NCBI GenBank assembly: GCA_041737175.1
Contig: JBGSSF010000024.1
Location: 62,001-126,000 of the forward strand
DNA length: 64,000 nucleotides
Source: UBA5072 sp041737175
GTDB lineage: Bacteria; Bacteroidota; Bacteroidia; Bacteroidales; UBA10428
Reading direction: 5' to 3'
Below are positions 42,664 to 51,671 of the stretch, piece by piece; within the stretch, counting starts at the first letter, position 1; each line of letters starts with the position of its first letter. The position numbers and the translations under genes were made by a program. A model generated the notes under the pieces. It was given only the letters and a program-made list of their open reading frames with translations. It made no database searches and had not been told where the DNA came from.

Positions 42664-43809
42664 TTGAATATATACAAACACAAACAACGCTGGCAGTTTT
42701 TTCTTTTCATCACTGCTGTGATCATTGGCATTGCTTCCCTGATGTATACCAATCAACTGGTTGAAAAAATGTCGCTTGAGGAGCAAAAGAAGGCTGAAAT
42801 GCTGGCTGAAGCATGGACCCAGATTGTCAACTCAGGTGAAAACACCAACCTGGATTTTTATGCCGGCATCATTGAGAACAATGTGAATATCCCTGTGATT
42901 GTAACGGATACCCTGAATATTATTCTGTTCACCCGAAATCTCGATTCTGTGCGGATGGAAAAACCCCGCTATGTGACCCGCATGCTGAATAAAATGAAAG
43001 AGCATGCCAATCCCATTATCATCCCCTTGTCTCCTTCCGAAAAACAATACCTGTATTACAGCAAATCAAAGCTTTTAATGCAGCTGATTTACTATCCCTA
43101 CGTACAGCTGGGCGTTGTATTGCTCTTCATCCTGGTGGCCTATTTTGCCTTCCGGACCTCCAGGAAGTTTGAACAAAACCAGGTTTGGGTTGGCATGTCG
43201 AAGGAAACCGCACATCAGCTGGGTACACCTATCTCCTCGCTGATGGCCTGGCTTGAAATGATGAAAATCCGCAATGGGGATAAGGAAATGCTGGTTGAGT
43301 TGGAAAAAGACATCAAGAGACTGGAAAAGATCACTGAACGGTTCTCCAAAATAGGATCAAAGCCGGTTCTCCTGAAGGAAAATATCATTGCTGTAATTGA
43401 TACCGCGGTCAACTATATCAAGGCAAGAACCTCCAATAAGATAAAATTTTCCCTGCGAATGCCATCGGGCGATATAACAGTGCCGCTTAATACAGCCCTC
43501 TTCGAATGGGTCATTGAGAACCTCTGCAAAAATGCCATTGATGCGCTGCACGGTGAAGGAGAGATCGAAATTGCCGTTTCCGACTTCACCCAGGTTATTT
43601 ATGTCGATATCCGCGATACGGGCAAGGGGATCCCCAAATCGATGTTCCTGGCAATATTCAGGCCGGGATTCACCACCAAGAAGAAAGGCTGGGGATTGGG
43701 ACTATCACTTGCCAAACGGATCGTTGAAGAATACCACGACGGCAAGATTTTTGTCCACCAGTCTGAAATGAACAAGGGGTCCGTGATCCGGATCGTCCTT
43801 AAAAAATGA
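42664..43809 (+). CDS. Sensor histidine kinase
   Basis: 381 residues with a TTG start (MNIYKHKQRWQFF, in part); no ATG fits. Two membrane helices (about 11-30 and 140-160) bracket a small periplasmic domain. H-box His184 in MSKETAHQLGTPISSLMAW is the variant AHQLGTP typical of a Bacteroidota kinase group. N-box ENLCKNAIDAL, G1 DTGKGIP and G2 GWGLGLSLAK are intact. No partner regulator is adjacent. The stop overlaps rnpA by 4 nt. Confidence 0.92.
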   Translation: MNIYKHKQRWQFFLFITAVIIGIASLMYTNQLVEKMSLEEQKKAEMLAEAWTQIVNSGENTNLDFYAGIIENNVNIPVIVTDTLNIILFTRNLDSVRMEKPRYVTRMLNKMKEHANPIIIPLSPSEKQYLYYSKSKLLMQLIYYPYVQLGVVLLFILVAYFAFRTSRKFEQNQVWVGMSKETAHQLGTPISSLMAWLEMMKIRNGDKEMLVELEKDIKRLEKITERFSKIGSKPVLLKENIIAVIDTAVNYIKARTSNKIKFSLRMPSGDITVPLNTALFEWVIENLCKNAIDALHGEGEIEIAVSDFTQVIYVDIRDTGKGIPKSMFLAIFRPGFTTKKKGWGLGLSLAKRIVEEYHDGKIFVHQSEMNKGSVIRIVLKK

Positions 43810-44222
43810 ACCGTTTGTTCACATTCCGCAAAGCCGAACGGTTGTCACACAGAAAGCAAATTGACAACCTGTTTAATGAAGGCCTGTCCTTCAACCTTCC
43901 TTCTTTTAAGGTATTCTATCTCACACAGGCGTCCCATACCGATGTACCGGTGAAAGTGCTGATGACCGTTTCAAAAAAGAAATTTAAACGTGCTGTTGAC
44001 CGAAACAGGATTCGCCGGCTCATGCGGGAGGCTTACCGCCTGCATAAACACATGCTGACCGATAGGCTTGTGATACTTCCCGGGTGCATCCACATGGCTT
44101 TGATATATGTGAGCGACAGGAAAGATATTGGCTTTGAAGAAATCGAGCGGCAAATGATCAGGTGCCTGGAGAGACTGGGGGGGATAATTGGCAGTAGCAG
44201 TAGCAGCGGCAGTAGCACCTAG
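43806..44222 (+). CDS. rnpA: Ribonuclease P protein component
   Basis: 138 residues. The RNR signature KRAVDRNRIRRLMREAYRLH (in part) binds the 5' leader of precursor tRNA. The start overlaps the kinase stop (ATGA). It is not linked to rpmH or dnaA, as is usual in Bacteroidota. The C-terminal Ser/Gly run (GSSSSSGSST) is encoded by an AGC/AGT tract, not by the domain. Confidence 0.95.
   Translation: MNRLFTFRKAERLSHRKQIDNLFNEGLSFNLPSFKVFYLTQASHTDVPVKVLMTVSKKKFKRAVDRNRIRRLMREAYRLHKHMLTDRLVILPGCIHMALIYVSDRKDIGFEEIERQMIRCLERLGGIIGSSSSSGSST
44191..44218 (+). repeat. AGC/AGT tract at the 3' end of rnpA
   Basis: GCAGTAGCAGTAGCAGCGGC-type sequence in sense orientation running into the rnpA stop; it supplies the Ser-rich tail. 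Confidence 0.9.
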
Positions 44223-44244
44223 GAAGCGAAGCGACGAAGGCTCC

Positions 44245-44262
44245 GCCACCGGCGGGGGTGGC
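44245..44262. terminator. Short hairpin between convergent rnpA and the metallopeptidase gene
   Basis: GCCACC (44245-44250) and GGTGGC (44257-44262) with a 6-nt loop, inside a 48-bp convergent intergenic space containing a GAAGCGAAGCGACGAAGG motif. Lacks a T run, so the terminator role is tentative. Confidence 0.35.
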
Positions 44263-44270
44263 AGTTAGAA

Positions 44271-47087
44271 TTAAAACACGCCGGTATCCATGCTGAACAT
44301 CAGCTCGGAAAAGAATTTATCCCGTCCGGGCAGATAACCCAACCGCACACCTGCGCTAATGGGGAATATAATTCGCATAATGTGCATATCTACCTGTATT
44401 TCTGCACCATATGATCTGTAATCTCCAGTGTAACTTACAACTTCACCGCCATGAATTTCCCGGATGTCCTTGCCATAACTCCAGTCATGGAAAAGATTAA
44501 CCCTTAAACGCTTCAGGTACAACAAGGGCCCTGCTGAAAAATCAGGATAAGCCACCGGGAATGCATAATTCAGGAATAAACTGTTCATTTGTCTTGAGAC
44601 ATAAGATTCATAACCTCTGGGAAATGATATCCGGTTCACCGGAAGGTAATACATTTCCGGCTGTTGTCTTTGCATTCCTGCCTGCACATAAAAGTGATGG
44701 TGAAGCGCAATGCCGGGAAGGAAGATTCCGGCCTGCCAATAACCGAGACTGCCAAATACTTCATCATCGGCCGGTGTTTGCGTATAACCGGCTGCCAAAT
44801 ACTGCCCGAACCTCGGATACAGATCACGTTGTGAAAGCCGCAGGTAATGACTCAGATATAGTTTATAATGTAAATATTGTATGCCGGTTTTTCGTTCATC
44901 CCCGTCCATATAACCGATCCCTGCGTATTCATATTCTACAAGCGGTTGTATTCCGGAGATATATTTTCCCCGGTTGAATACCAAAGGAACATAACTTTTG
45001 AGCTTGATTTTATCGACAGGGCCGTTGAACTGACCTGACAACTCAAATACAGGGTACCAGCCACGCCAGGTCAGCCGTGGTGTGAATTCGTGATAGCCAT
45101 CATAGTACCGGTAACCAATACTTGAAATGGAAGTACTTAATAAATTCTGGGAGAATACCATAACACCTAAATTAACAGGAATCGACCGGATGGCCTCGGT
45201 ATAATCTTCCAGGTTGGCAAAAAAAGGCAACCATGAATGAAAATTGAACAACCGGCCGAATTTACGATACGGTTCGATTGGATAGGTAGCCTGTTCCGAT
45301 TTTTCAGCAAATCCGGAAATGACGGACTTTTCCTGCTGTGTAGCATGATCCGCTCTGTTGAAATAATCCGGTACAACCTGCCAGGTTGATGTGTCAAGGG
45401 GAATGGACGTAACCCTGAAACCCTGTTTATTGTAATCGGAAAACAAAAGCATGGAGGAATCTGCGCTCACCGAAGGGTGATAGGCCCCAAAACGGGAGAA
45501 GGTAACCTGGTAAAGCATCGGATCGGTGCTCCGGTGGATCGCATAAATGTTTTCAATTCCGTTAAATGAGCCGCGGAATAATATGTATTTCTTGTAGTTA
45601 ACTGGCTCTGAAATGTCCACAAAGGTATGATGCAGGAGGACTTTCCACGTATAGCCATGCAAATCAAGATATTCCAGCTGTTTCCCTTCGTCAGAAACCG
45701 TAATTGCAACCAGGACCGAATCGCCGATCCATTCCGGGAACTGGATCACTTTATTGTCTGGTGTGGGTACTTGCATTAACTTTTCCCCTGTGGACGCATC
45801 CAGAAGGGTGATGAAGTTCCGGTTTTTCAGATCGGTTTCCGCCACGGCGATTCTATCGCCCTTCGGGGAGAAATCCGGACTGAAATACCTGGTCCGGGAT
45901 GTCAGTTTATTCAGCTTTCCGGTTCCCAGGTCAAAAGTGGAAAGAACAGAATAATCCCTTCTCTCCCAACGGATATCTGAATTTATCTCATCCCATACAA
46001 GCAGGCTTCCATGTACGTCAAAATCCAGATCCATGGTATAACCAGTCCTGAGAATTCTGTTTTCCCTGCCTGCCGCATCCAATACAACAAAGCTGCCGGA
46101 ATCGTCCTTACCGGTTCTGATCACCACTGTTTTTCCGTTACCCAGATCCTTCGGAAGGATGTAATTCGTAAACACCCGCGGCTCGTGACTATTTTTGCTT
46201 ACATAATTAATATAATTAACTGAATCTTCTTGTTTGTTATATTGTATTTTAAGAGAATCCAATGTCTTATTGTAAAGCCCGCTTTTATAGAATCCGTAAT
46301 TCTTTTTCAGGTAAAATGCCAGTGGCCAGACATAAAAAGGATTTCTTGCCGTGTAATTGATTGCTTTTTCCCATATTTCCGGTCCGTAACAGGAACGGGC
46401 ATAATTCACAATCTGGTAACCAATCCGGTAATGGTCCGGAACATAGTCCTTGTAAGATCCGAAAACTGCCTTATCATAGGAGTACGGCCTGGGATTCTCA
46501 AGAAGTATGGTTCTGAGCGGCATTTCAAATCCCGCGATCCTGCCTCTTCCGGTGGGTGAAAGCCTGGTTTCATTGTATACGGCGTCGCCTTCGTAAAACC
46601 AGGATGGTATCTGGGAAGAGATTCCGCCAGCAGCAATTTCTCCCGTCAACCAGGAAAGGGCATGGGTAAATCCCTGGTTCATTTTGCTGAGTTGAACAAC
46701 ATGGCGGTATTCGTGAAGGGCAAGCTGGGTGATCCAATCCTGTGCATAGGCATCCTGTGGCGGAACCGACACAAGCTCCATCCTTTTCGGAGCCAGGGTA
46801 ACATATCCATTGGAAAGGATCGAGGTATTGTGCAGCAGGACAGGAAATTTTTTTACGGTATGGAGAAGATCTTCTTCTGTCAGTTTTTTGTATTGTTCCA
46901 GTTTTTGTGCCAGTTTACCTGCTTCTCCGGCAATCTCTGAAGGAAAGACAATGGTGAAGTGAGGCGTGCTGATTTTGTTCCAACGAACGGATGCAGGGGC
47001 TTCTCCTGTTGAATAGAACTGCCCCCACAGGCAACCTGTATGAAGGACAGCGATAAATAAACCGGCAAGGAAATACGACCCCCTCAT
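44271..47087 (-). CDS. Zinc metallopeptidase-like / beta-propeller / outer-membrane barrel fusion
   Basis: 938 residues with a signal peptide (1-22). Residues 30-190 form a gluzincin-like peptidase domain: zinc motif HEYRH at 125-129 and WFYEGDAVY (Glu166) as a candidate third ligand. Residues about 290-600 read as WD40/TolB-type propeller blades (RYFSPDFSPKGDRIAVAETD, FGAYHPSVSADSSMLLFSDY; each in part). From about 640 the sequence alternates like a beta-barrel and ends in VF. The whole looks like a surface peptidase anchored by its own barrel. Targets unknown. Confidence 0.75.
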   Translation of the reverse strand: MRGSYFLAGLFIAVLHTGCLWGQFYSTGEAPASVRWNKISTPHFTIVFPSEIAGEAGKLAQKLEQYKKLTEEDLLHTVKKFPVLLHNTSILSNGYVTLAPKRMELVSVPPQDAYAQDWITQLALHEYRHVVQLSKMNQGFTHALSWLTGEIAAGGISSQIPSWFYEGDAVYNETRLSPTGRGRIAGFEMPLRTILLENPRPYSYDKAVFGSYKDYVPDHYRIGYQIVNYARSCYGPEIWEKAINYTARNPFYVWPLAFYLKKNYGFYKSGLYNKTLDSLKIQYNKQEDSVNYINYVSKNSHEPRVFTNYILPKDLGNGKTVVIRTGKDDSGSFVVLDAAGRENRILRTGYTMDLDFDVHGSLLVWDEINSDIRWERRDYSVLSTFDLGTGKLNKLTSRTRYFSPDFSPKGDRIAVAETDLKNRNFITLLDASTGEKLMQVPTPDNKVIQFPEWIGDSVLVAITVSDEGKQLEYLDLHGYTWKVLLHHTFVDISEPVNYKKYILFRGSFNGIENIYAIHRSTDPMLYQVTFSRFGAYHPSVSADSSMLLFSDYNKQGFRVTSIPLDTSTWQVVPDYFNRADHATQQEKSVISGFAEKSEQATYPIEPYRKFGRLFNFHSWLPFFANLEDYTEAIRSIPVNLGVMVFSQNLLSTSISSIGYRYYDGYHEFTPRLTWRGWYPVFELSGQFNGPVDKIKLKSYVPLVFNRGKYISGIQPLVEYEYAGIGYMDGDERKTGIQYLHYKLYLSHYLRLSQRDLYPRFGQYLAAGYTQTPADDEVFGSLGYWQAGIFLPGIALHHHFYVQAGMQRQQPEMYYLPVNRISFPRGYESYVSRQMNSLFLNYAFPVAYPDFSAGPLLYLKRLRVNLFHDWSYGKDIREIHGGEVVSYTGDYRSYGAEIQVDMHIMRIIFPISAGVRLGYLPGRDKFFSELMFSMDTGVF

Positions 47088-47197
47088 CCTTTTGCGTTAT
47101 TAATATCCAAAAATAAAGATTTGATGCATCCGGACAGATATTCTGACCTTTATAATATGCATTTTATTATTTTTGTCACGAATAGATCAGAAGGAAT

Positions 47198-47938
47198 TTG
47201 AGAAACTTCTTTAACAATAATGTAAATGCCATACTGGGTGCGATCAGTCTTCACCTGATGGTCATCATTGCCTTTCTGTGGTTCAAACTCGGGGAAGTCA
47301 ACAAGATGCAAAAAGAAGAGGTGCTGATCGAATTCAACGAAGAAATCAAGCTCCTGGAAGAGGAGAAGACTACGGAGGCCAAGTTATCGGATCTGGGTTA
47401 CGGCGACGCCATGCCTACACTTGACAGGCAGACCTTGCATTCCATTGCTTCCAATGTGGCCCAAAAAATGGAAGATGAGATCAGCACCGAGAAATATGAA
47501 CAGCAGGTTCTGCAGGAACTTGGCATATCCACGCTGAAATCCGGAGGGGCATCTCTCGAACAGCAGGCTGCCGAAGCAGATGAAAACGCTATTGCTGAAG
47601 AAACCCGCCAAAACGATGCATCGGAGATGGATCATGAAGTTCCGAACATCCTGCGGAAGGATAATACTACGGTTTCCTACTTCCTGGAAGGCCGCTGGCA
47701 CAGTTATGTGTATATTCCGACTTACAAGTGCCAGGGTGGTGGGACAGTGATCCTCGATATTGTAATCAACCAGACCGGTCAGGTTATTTCCGCCCTTATT
47801 GCCGAGAACAAATCGACCCCGGATGAATGTCTTCGGGAAGAAGCCTTCCGGTCAGCCACCACAGCCCGATTCAATTCCGATACCAAAGCACCTTCAAAGC
47901 AATTGGGGACAATGACTTATGTCTTTTTACCTCAATAA
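47198..47938 (+). CDS. TonB-like energy transducer family protein
   Basis: 246 residues, TTG start with AAGGAA four bases upstream. Topology: short cytoplasmic N-terminus, membrane helix about 12-31, Glu-rich periplasmic linker, and a C-terminal TonB_C-like domain (TYKCQGGGTVILDIVINQTGQVISALIAENKST, in part; then SATTARFNSD). It could link the proton motive force to one of the TonB receptors; no ExbB/ExbD lie nearby. Two Cys (TYKCQ, PDECL) may form a disulphide. Confidence 0.75.
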   Translation: MRNFFNNNVNAILGAISLHLMVIIAFLWFKLGEVNKMQKEEVLIEFNEEIKLLEEEKTTEAKLSDLGYGDAMPTLDRQTLHSIASNVAQKMEDEISTEKYEQQVLQELGISTLKSGGASLEQQAAEADENAIAEETRQNDASEMDHEVPNILRKDNTTVSYFLEGRWHSYVYIPTYKCQGGGTVILDIVINQTGQVISALIAENKSTPDECLREEAFRSATTARFNSDTKAPSKQLGTMTYVFLPQ

Positions 47939-47957
47939 TTACTTCAATTTTTCGTGA

Positions 47958-48788
47958 ATGGCTGAACATACCGGGCATTATTATTCGGAAAACACTGCAT
48001 TAAAGGATATTGCGTTATTGGATCCTGCTCTGTTCAACAAAGGGATATCGCTTTATGAGGTATTGCGGGTTCAGGACAGCTGCTGCCTTTTCCTGGAGGA
48101 TCATTTGCAGAGACTTCAGGAATCGGTACATTTATCAGGTTTCAGTTATACTGTCGATCTTTCCCGGTTTCGCGGCCTGCTGTGGAACCTGATTTACACA
48201 AACAGCCTCCACCAGGGCAATATTAAACTTGTTTTGCATTTTACGGCGCCTGATTCACCAGCGCTATATGCATATTTCATCCCACATGCTTATCCCGTTC
48301 CCACCATGTATGCTGACGGTGTTGACACGACCCTTTTCAGGGCATCACGGTCAAATCCAAACGTGAAAAGGCTGGTTCCGGAAATCCGGGAAAAGATAAA
48401 TCATATCCTCCTTACGAAAAATCTGTATGAAGTTTTGCTTGTAAAGAACAACAGTATTACTGAAGGCAGCAGGTCCAATGTGTTTTTTATTCAGGGGGAA
48501 AAGGTAATAACGCCTCCCGGTGACCAGGTGCTGAAGGGAATCACCCGCGATAAAGTGATTGCACTATGCAATAAGCTAGATTACAAATTATTTGAAAAAT
48601 CTGTCTCCACCACCCAGCTCCGTGAAATGGATGCGGTCTTTTTAACCGGTACTTCCCCGAAAATCCTTGGAATCCGAAAGATTGGTTCTTTAGCCTTTTC
48701 TGTTGCTAATTCTATAATGAATTCATTAGCTGAAGCTTATGACGCTTTAATTGCAGCTTACATTCAAATTCATTCCACTGGCTCTTAG
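47958..48788 (+). CDS. Aminotransferase class IV (PLP-dependent)
   Basis: 276 residues of the IlvE/PabC fold. Catalytic-lysine region SNPNVKRLVPEIREK; cofactor-binding ITEGSRSNVFFIQGE and PGDQVLKGITRDKV. Length fits 4-amino-4-deoxychorismate lyase (PabC) or a D-amino-acid/branched-chain aminotransferase; the sequence does not decide between them. It starts 20 nt after the TonB-like gene. The stop shares four bases with the convergent protease gene. Confidence 0.85.
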   Translation: MAEHTGHYYSENTALKDIALLDPALFNKGISLYEVLRVQDSCCLFLEDHLQRLQESVHLSGFSYTVDLSRFRGLLWNLIYTNSLHQGNIKLVLHFTAPDSPALYAYFIPHAYPVPTMYADGVDTTLFRASRSNPNVKRLVPEIREKINHILLTKNLYEVLLVKNNSITEGSRSNVFFIQGEKVITPPGDQVLKGITRDKVIALCNKLDYKLFEKSVSTTQLREMDAVFLTGTSPKILGIRKIGSLAFSVANSIMNSLAEAYDALIAAYIQIHSTGS

Positions 48789-50491
48789 TTGCTTCTGCTC
48801 ATGCCCGTTTTTACATTGGCTGAACCGAATGATTTCTGCAGTACTGAAGCATACAGTTGGGGATTATTCAATACCTCAATGGCTTTGCTCAGTTCCGGAT
48901 CGTCCTGAAGTGATGCCTGGATACGCCCTTTCTGATAGAAATACCGGCTGGCGATTTCTTCATACAGCAAGCTTTTAATTTCCTTGCTGAAATTCTGCAG
49001 GTCTTTCTCTTTATCATGGGCAAGCTTTTTCCGGAGTGCTTCAAATTCACCCTGTGCTTCCGTAAAGTATTTCTCGCGTTTGGCCACCTTGATCAGTTCA
49101 TTGAGTTGATCATCGCTTTCGGTGGAATAGTCATAACTCTTGCCTTTCAGGAAGTTAAGGAAATTGTTGTATTCCTGCGCGGAAATTTGCAACCCTTCTA
49201 CGCCGGGAGAAGTTTCATGCCTGGAAGCATATAAAGTGGCATAATCAAAGATCAGATTTTTTGTAAAAAGGCTCACCGTGATGTTGCTCAGTAAAACGGG
49301 ATCCAATGCAATATCGGGGGCCACACCGCCGCCGTCAAAAACTTTGCGGCCATTTAGGGTGGAAAATTCCCGGATGAGGGAATCCGGTATAAATCCTACG
49401 CTACCGTCTTCGTTGCGGTTAGAGTAGTCTACAGCCTGTATGCAGCGTCCGCTGGGGATATAGTACTTGGCGGTAGTAACTTTCAGCTGGGAATTATAAC
49501 TCAAAGGCCTGGTAGTCTGCACAAGTCCCTTTCCATAAGTACGCTGACCGATGACAACGGCTCTGTCAATATCCTGCAGAGCGCCCGCGACAATCTCAGA
49601 GGCAGATGCCGATCCCCTGTTCACGAGCACCACAAGGGGAATGTTGATGTCAATGGGTTCATTTGTTGTTTTGTATACGTTGTCCCATTGTTTTACCTTG
49701 CCCCGGGTACTGACAATTTCCTGGTTTCTGGCTACAAAGAGGTTGGAAACATTTACGGATTCCATCAAAAGTCCGCCCGGATTTCCCCTCAGGTCAAGGA
49801 TAACCGATTTGGCCCCTGATTCCTTGAGTTTAACAAGCGCTTCCCGTGCCTCCAGGCCTGCATCTTTCGTAAAATTCTGTAACCGTATATAACCGATCCT
49901 ATCAGCAACAAATCCATAATAAGGCACATTGGCGATTGAAATTTTCTTTCGTGTAAGGGACCTTTCCACGATCCCTTGTGTGCCTATCCTTTTAATCTGA
50001 AGGGTGAGCGTCGTGTTGGGAGTTCCCTTCAGAAGTTCGCTGACTGCGCTGATTTCTTTGCCCTTGGTGGAAATGCCGTTGATTGTAACCAGGGTATCCC
50101 CAGCCTTTAAACCGGCCAGATGAGCCGGGAAATTCTCATAGGGTTCCTGTACCATGGCATATTGACCTCCTTTGCGGATGAGGGCTCCGATTCCGCCATA
50201 TTCATTGGTAGTCATGAAGGTAAGATCGGCAATATCTTCTTCCGGAAAAAAGGTCGTATACGGATCCAGGGAATTCAGCATTCCGTCAATGGCCGTTTCA
50301 ATAAGATCGTCCGGTTTGGTTTCATCTACGTAAAACCGGTTGAGCTCATTGAACAGGGAATAGAAAATTTCCAAATTCTTAATGATGTCAAATTCCCTGT
50401 CCTTCAGCGCCACAAATCCGAAAGACACGGTAAACACCGCAGTCAGAACAAGTATAAGCCTGACCTTCTTCAATTTCAGCCTTGCCTTCAT
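48785..50491 (-). CDS. S41 C-terminal processing peptidase
   Basis: 568 residues. Membrane anchor/signal about 10-28; PDZ domain about 95-170 (AHLAGLKAGDTLVTINGIST, in part); catalytic Ser296 in NRGSASASEIVAG and Lys321 in RTYGKGLVQ (25 residues apart as in E. coli Tsp). A C-terminal helical extension (about 430-568) is typical of Bacteroidota members. It trims or degrades periplasmic proteins by their C-termini. Confidence 0.94.
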   Translation of the reverse strand: MKARLKLKKVRLILVLTAVFTVSFGFVALKDREFDIIKNLEIFYSLFNELNRFYVDETKPDDLIETAIDGMLNSLDPYTTFFPEEDIADLTFMTTNEYGGIGALIRKGGQYAMVQEPYENFPAHLAGLKAGDTLVTINGISTKGKEISAVSELLKGTPNTTLTLQIKRIGTQGIVERSLTRKKISIANVPYYGFVADRIGYIRLQNFTKDAGLEAREALVKLKESGAKSVILDLRGNPGGLLMESVNVSNLFVARNQEIVSTRGKVKQWDNVYKTTNEPIDINIPLVVLVNRGSASASEIVAGALQDIDRAVVIGQRTYGKGLVQTTRPLSYNSQLKVTTAKYYIPSGRCIQAVDYSNRNEDGSVGFIPDSLIREFSTLNGRKVFDGGGVAPDIALDPVLLSNITVSLFTKNLIFDYATLYASRHETSPGVEGLQISAQEYNNFLNFLKGKSYDYSTESDDQLNELIKVAKREKYFTEAQGEFEALRKKLAHDKEKDLQNFSKEIKSLLYEEIASRYFYQKGRIQASLQDDPELSKAIEVLNNPQLYASVLQKSFGSANVKTGMSRSN

Positions 50492-50580
50492 TTTTAATTG
50501 TTGAATTATTTTGGAAGGGTAAAATTAATCCAATTCTGTCACATTACTTGACGCGCAAAAGGGAAAAGCGTTAAAATAAC

Positions 50581-50790
50581 TTAATACAATTCTTCCTCCG
50601 CTTCATCGCGGGTATAACGCATGGCACTTTTGCTTGCCTTTTCCACCTCATAGGCGGTTCTCCAGGTGAGCTTATTGTCGTAGAGGCCTATCAGCTCATT
50701 CTTGCAAGCCGGACATATACTGTCAACCGCCTGGTTCTTATAACAACGCTTGCATAATTTACCTAACTTGTCCGTGACCGACGAATTCAT
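50581..50790 (-). CDS. Small zinc-ribbon protein
   Basis: 69 residues: LCKRCYKNQ and ICPACKNE give two CxxC pairs 12 residues apart, a zinc ribbon of the kind in rubrerythrin-like or translation-associated proteins. The remainder is helical and charged. It stands between ctpA and hemD on the same strand. Function unknown. Confidence 0.7.
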   Translation of the reverse strand: MNSSVTDKLGKLCKRCYKNQAVDSICPACKNELIGLYDNKLTWRTAYEVEKASKSAMRYTRDEAEEELY

Positions 50791-50888
50791 GAAATTGAGA
50801 TTTGCCTGTATTGTACGTAAGTTCAGGGCCTGTTGTTACAGGCGGGGAGGCAAATTTCAGGATGATTTAAATCAATGCGGCCAGCAGT

Positions 50889-51644
50889 CTATTTCCGGCA
50901 GTTTTTGTTCTGCTCCCGGATGAACATGTCGAGGGCCATGATCATGGATGGCGCTTCAGGCCGCGGAGCCTGCAAATCAAGTCTGAGGCCTGCATCAATA
51001 ACTGCTTTGGCGGTGGCTGTGCCGAAGGATCCGATTTTGATTTCGTTTTGCTGGAATTCCGGGAAGTTTTTGATGAGCGACTTGATGCCGGAAGGACTGA
51101 AGAAAACAAGCAGATCGTAGTTGATCACCGAAAAATCCGACAGGTCACAGCTGACATTGTGGTAAAGAATGGCCCTTTCATAACGGATTTCGTGCTTATC
51201 GAGCAGCTCGGTCAGCTCCTCATGCGGAAGATCGGAGAAAGGAAGGAGGTATTTTTCTTCACCATGGCGATTCACGATCTCAACAAGATCATTGATAGTC
51301 CCCGCACCGAAGAATATCTTGCGCTTCCTGTATATAATGTACTTCTGAAGATAAAAGGCAACCGATTCCGAAATGCAGAAGTACTTCATGATATCAGGAA
51401 CTATGATCCTGAGTTCGCCGCACATCCGGAAAAAGTGATCAATGGCCGTCTTGCTGTTGAATATTACTGCCGAATGAGCGAGCAAGTCTATCCGCTGCTT
51501 TCTGAAATCCTTGCATGTGACTCCCTCAACATGACTGAACGGCCTGAAGTCGATCTTTACGTTATTTTTTTCAGCTAATTCGAAATAAGGAGATTTTTCA
51601 GAATCCGGCCGGGGCTGAGAAACGAGTATTCTCTTAATCTTCAT
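50889..51644 (-). CDS. hemD: Uroporphyrinogen-III synthase family protein
   Basis: 251 residues with the bilobed HemD pattern: VIFNSKTAIDHFF in lobe one and DLLVFFSPSGIKSL ... IGSFGTATAKAVIDAG in lobe two. It cyclises hydroxymethylbilane in heme/siroheme synthesis. HemD sequences are divergent and no other heme genes lie nearby, so assignment is by pattern. It follows the DUF4271 gene, the usual Bacteroidota arrangement. Confidence 0.85.
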   Translation of the reverse strand: MKIKRILVSQPRPDSEKSPYFELAEKNNVKIDFRPFSHVEGVTCKDFRKQRIDLLAHSAVIFNSKTAIDHFFRMCGELRIIVPDIMKYFCISESVAFYLQKYIIYRKRKIFFGAGTINDLVEIVNRHGEEKYLLPFSDLPHEELTELLDKHEIRYERAILYHNVSCDLSDFSVINYDLLVFFSPSGIKSLIKNFPEFQQNEIKIGSFGTATAKAVIDAGLRLDLQAPRPEAPSMIMALDMFIREQNKNCRK

Positions 51645-51671
51645 ACGGGCATCTCGTCTTTGTTAATTACT

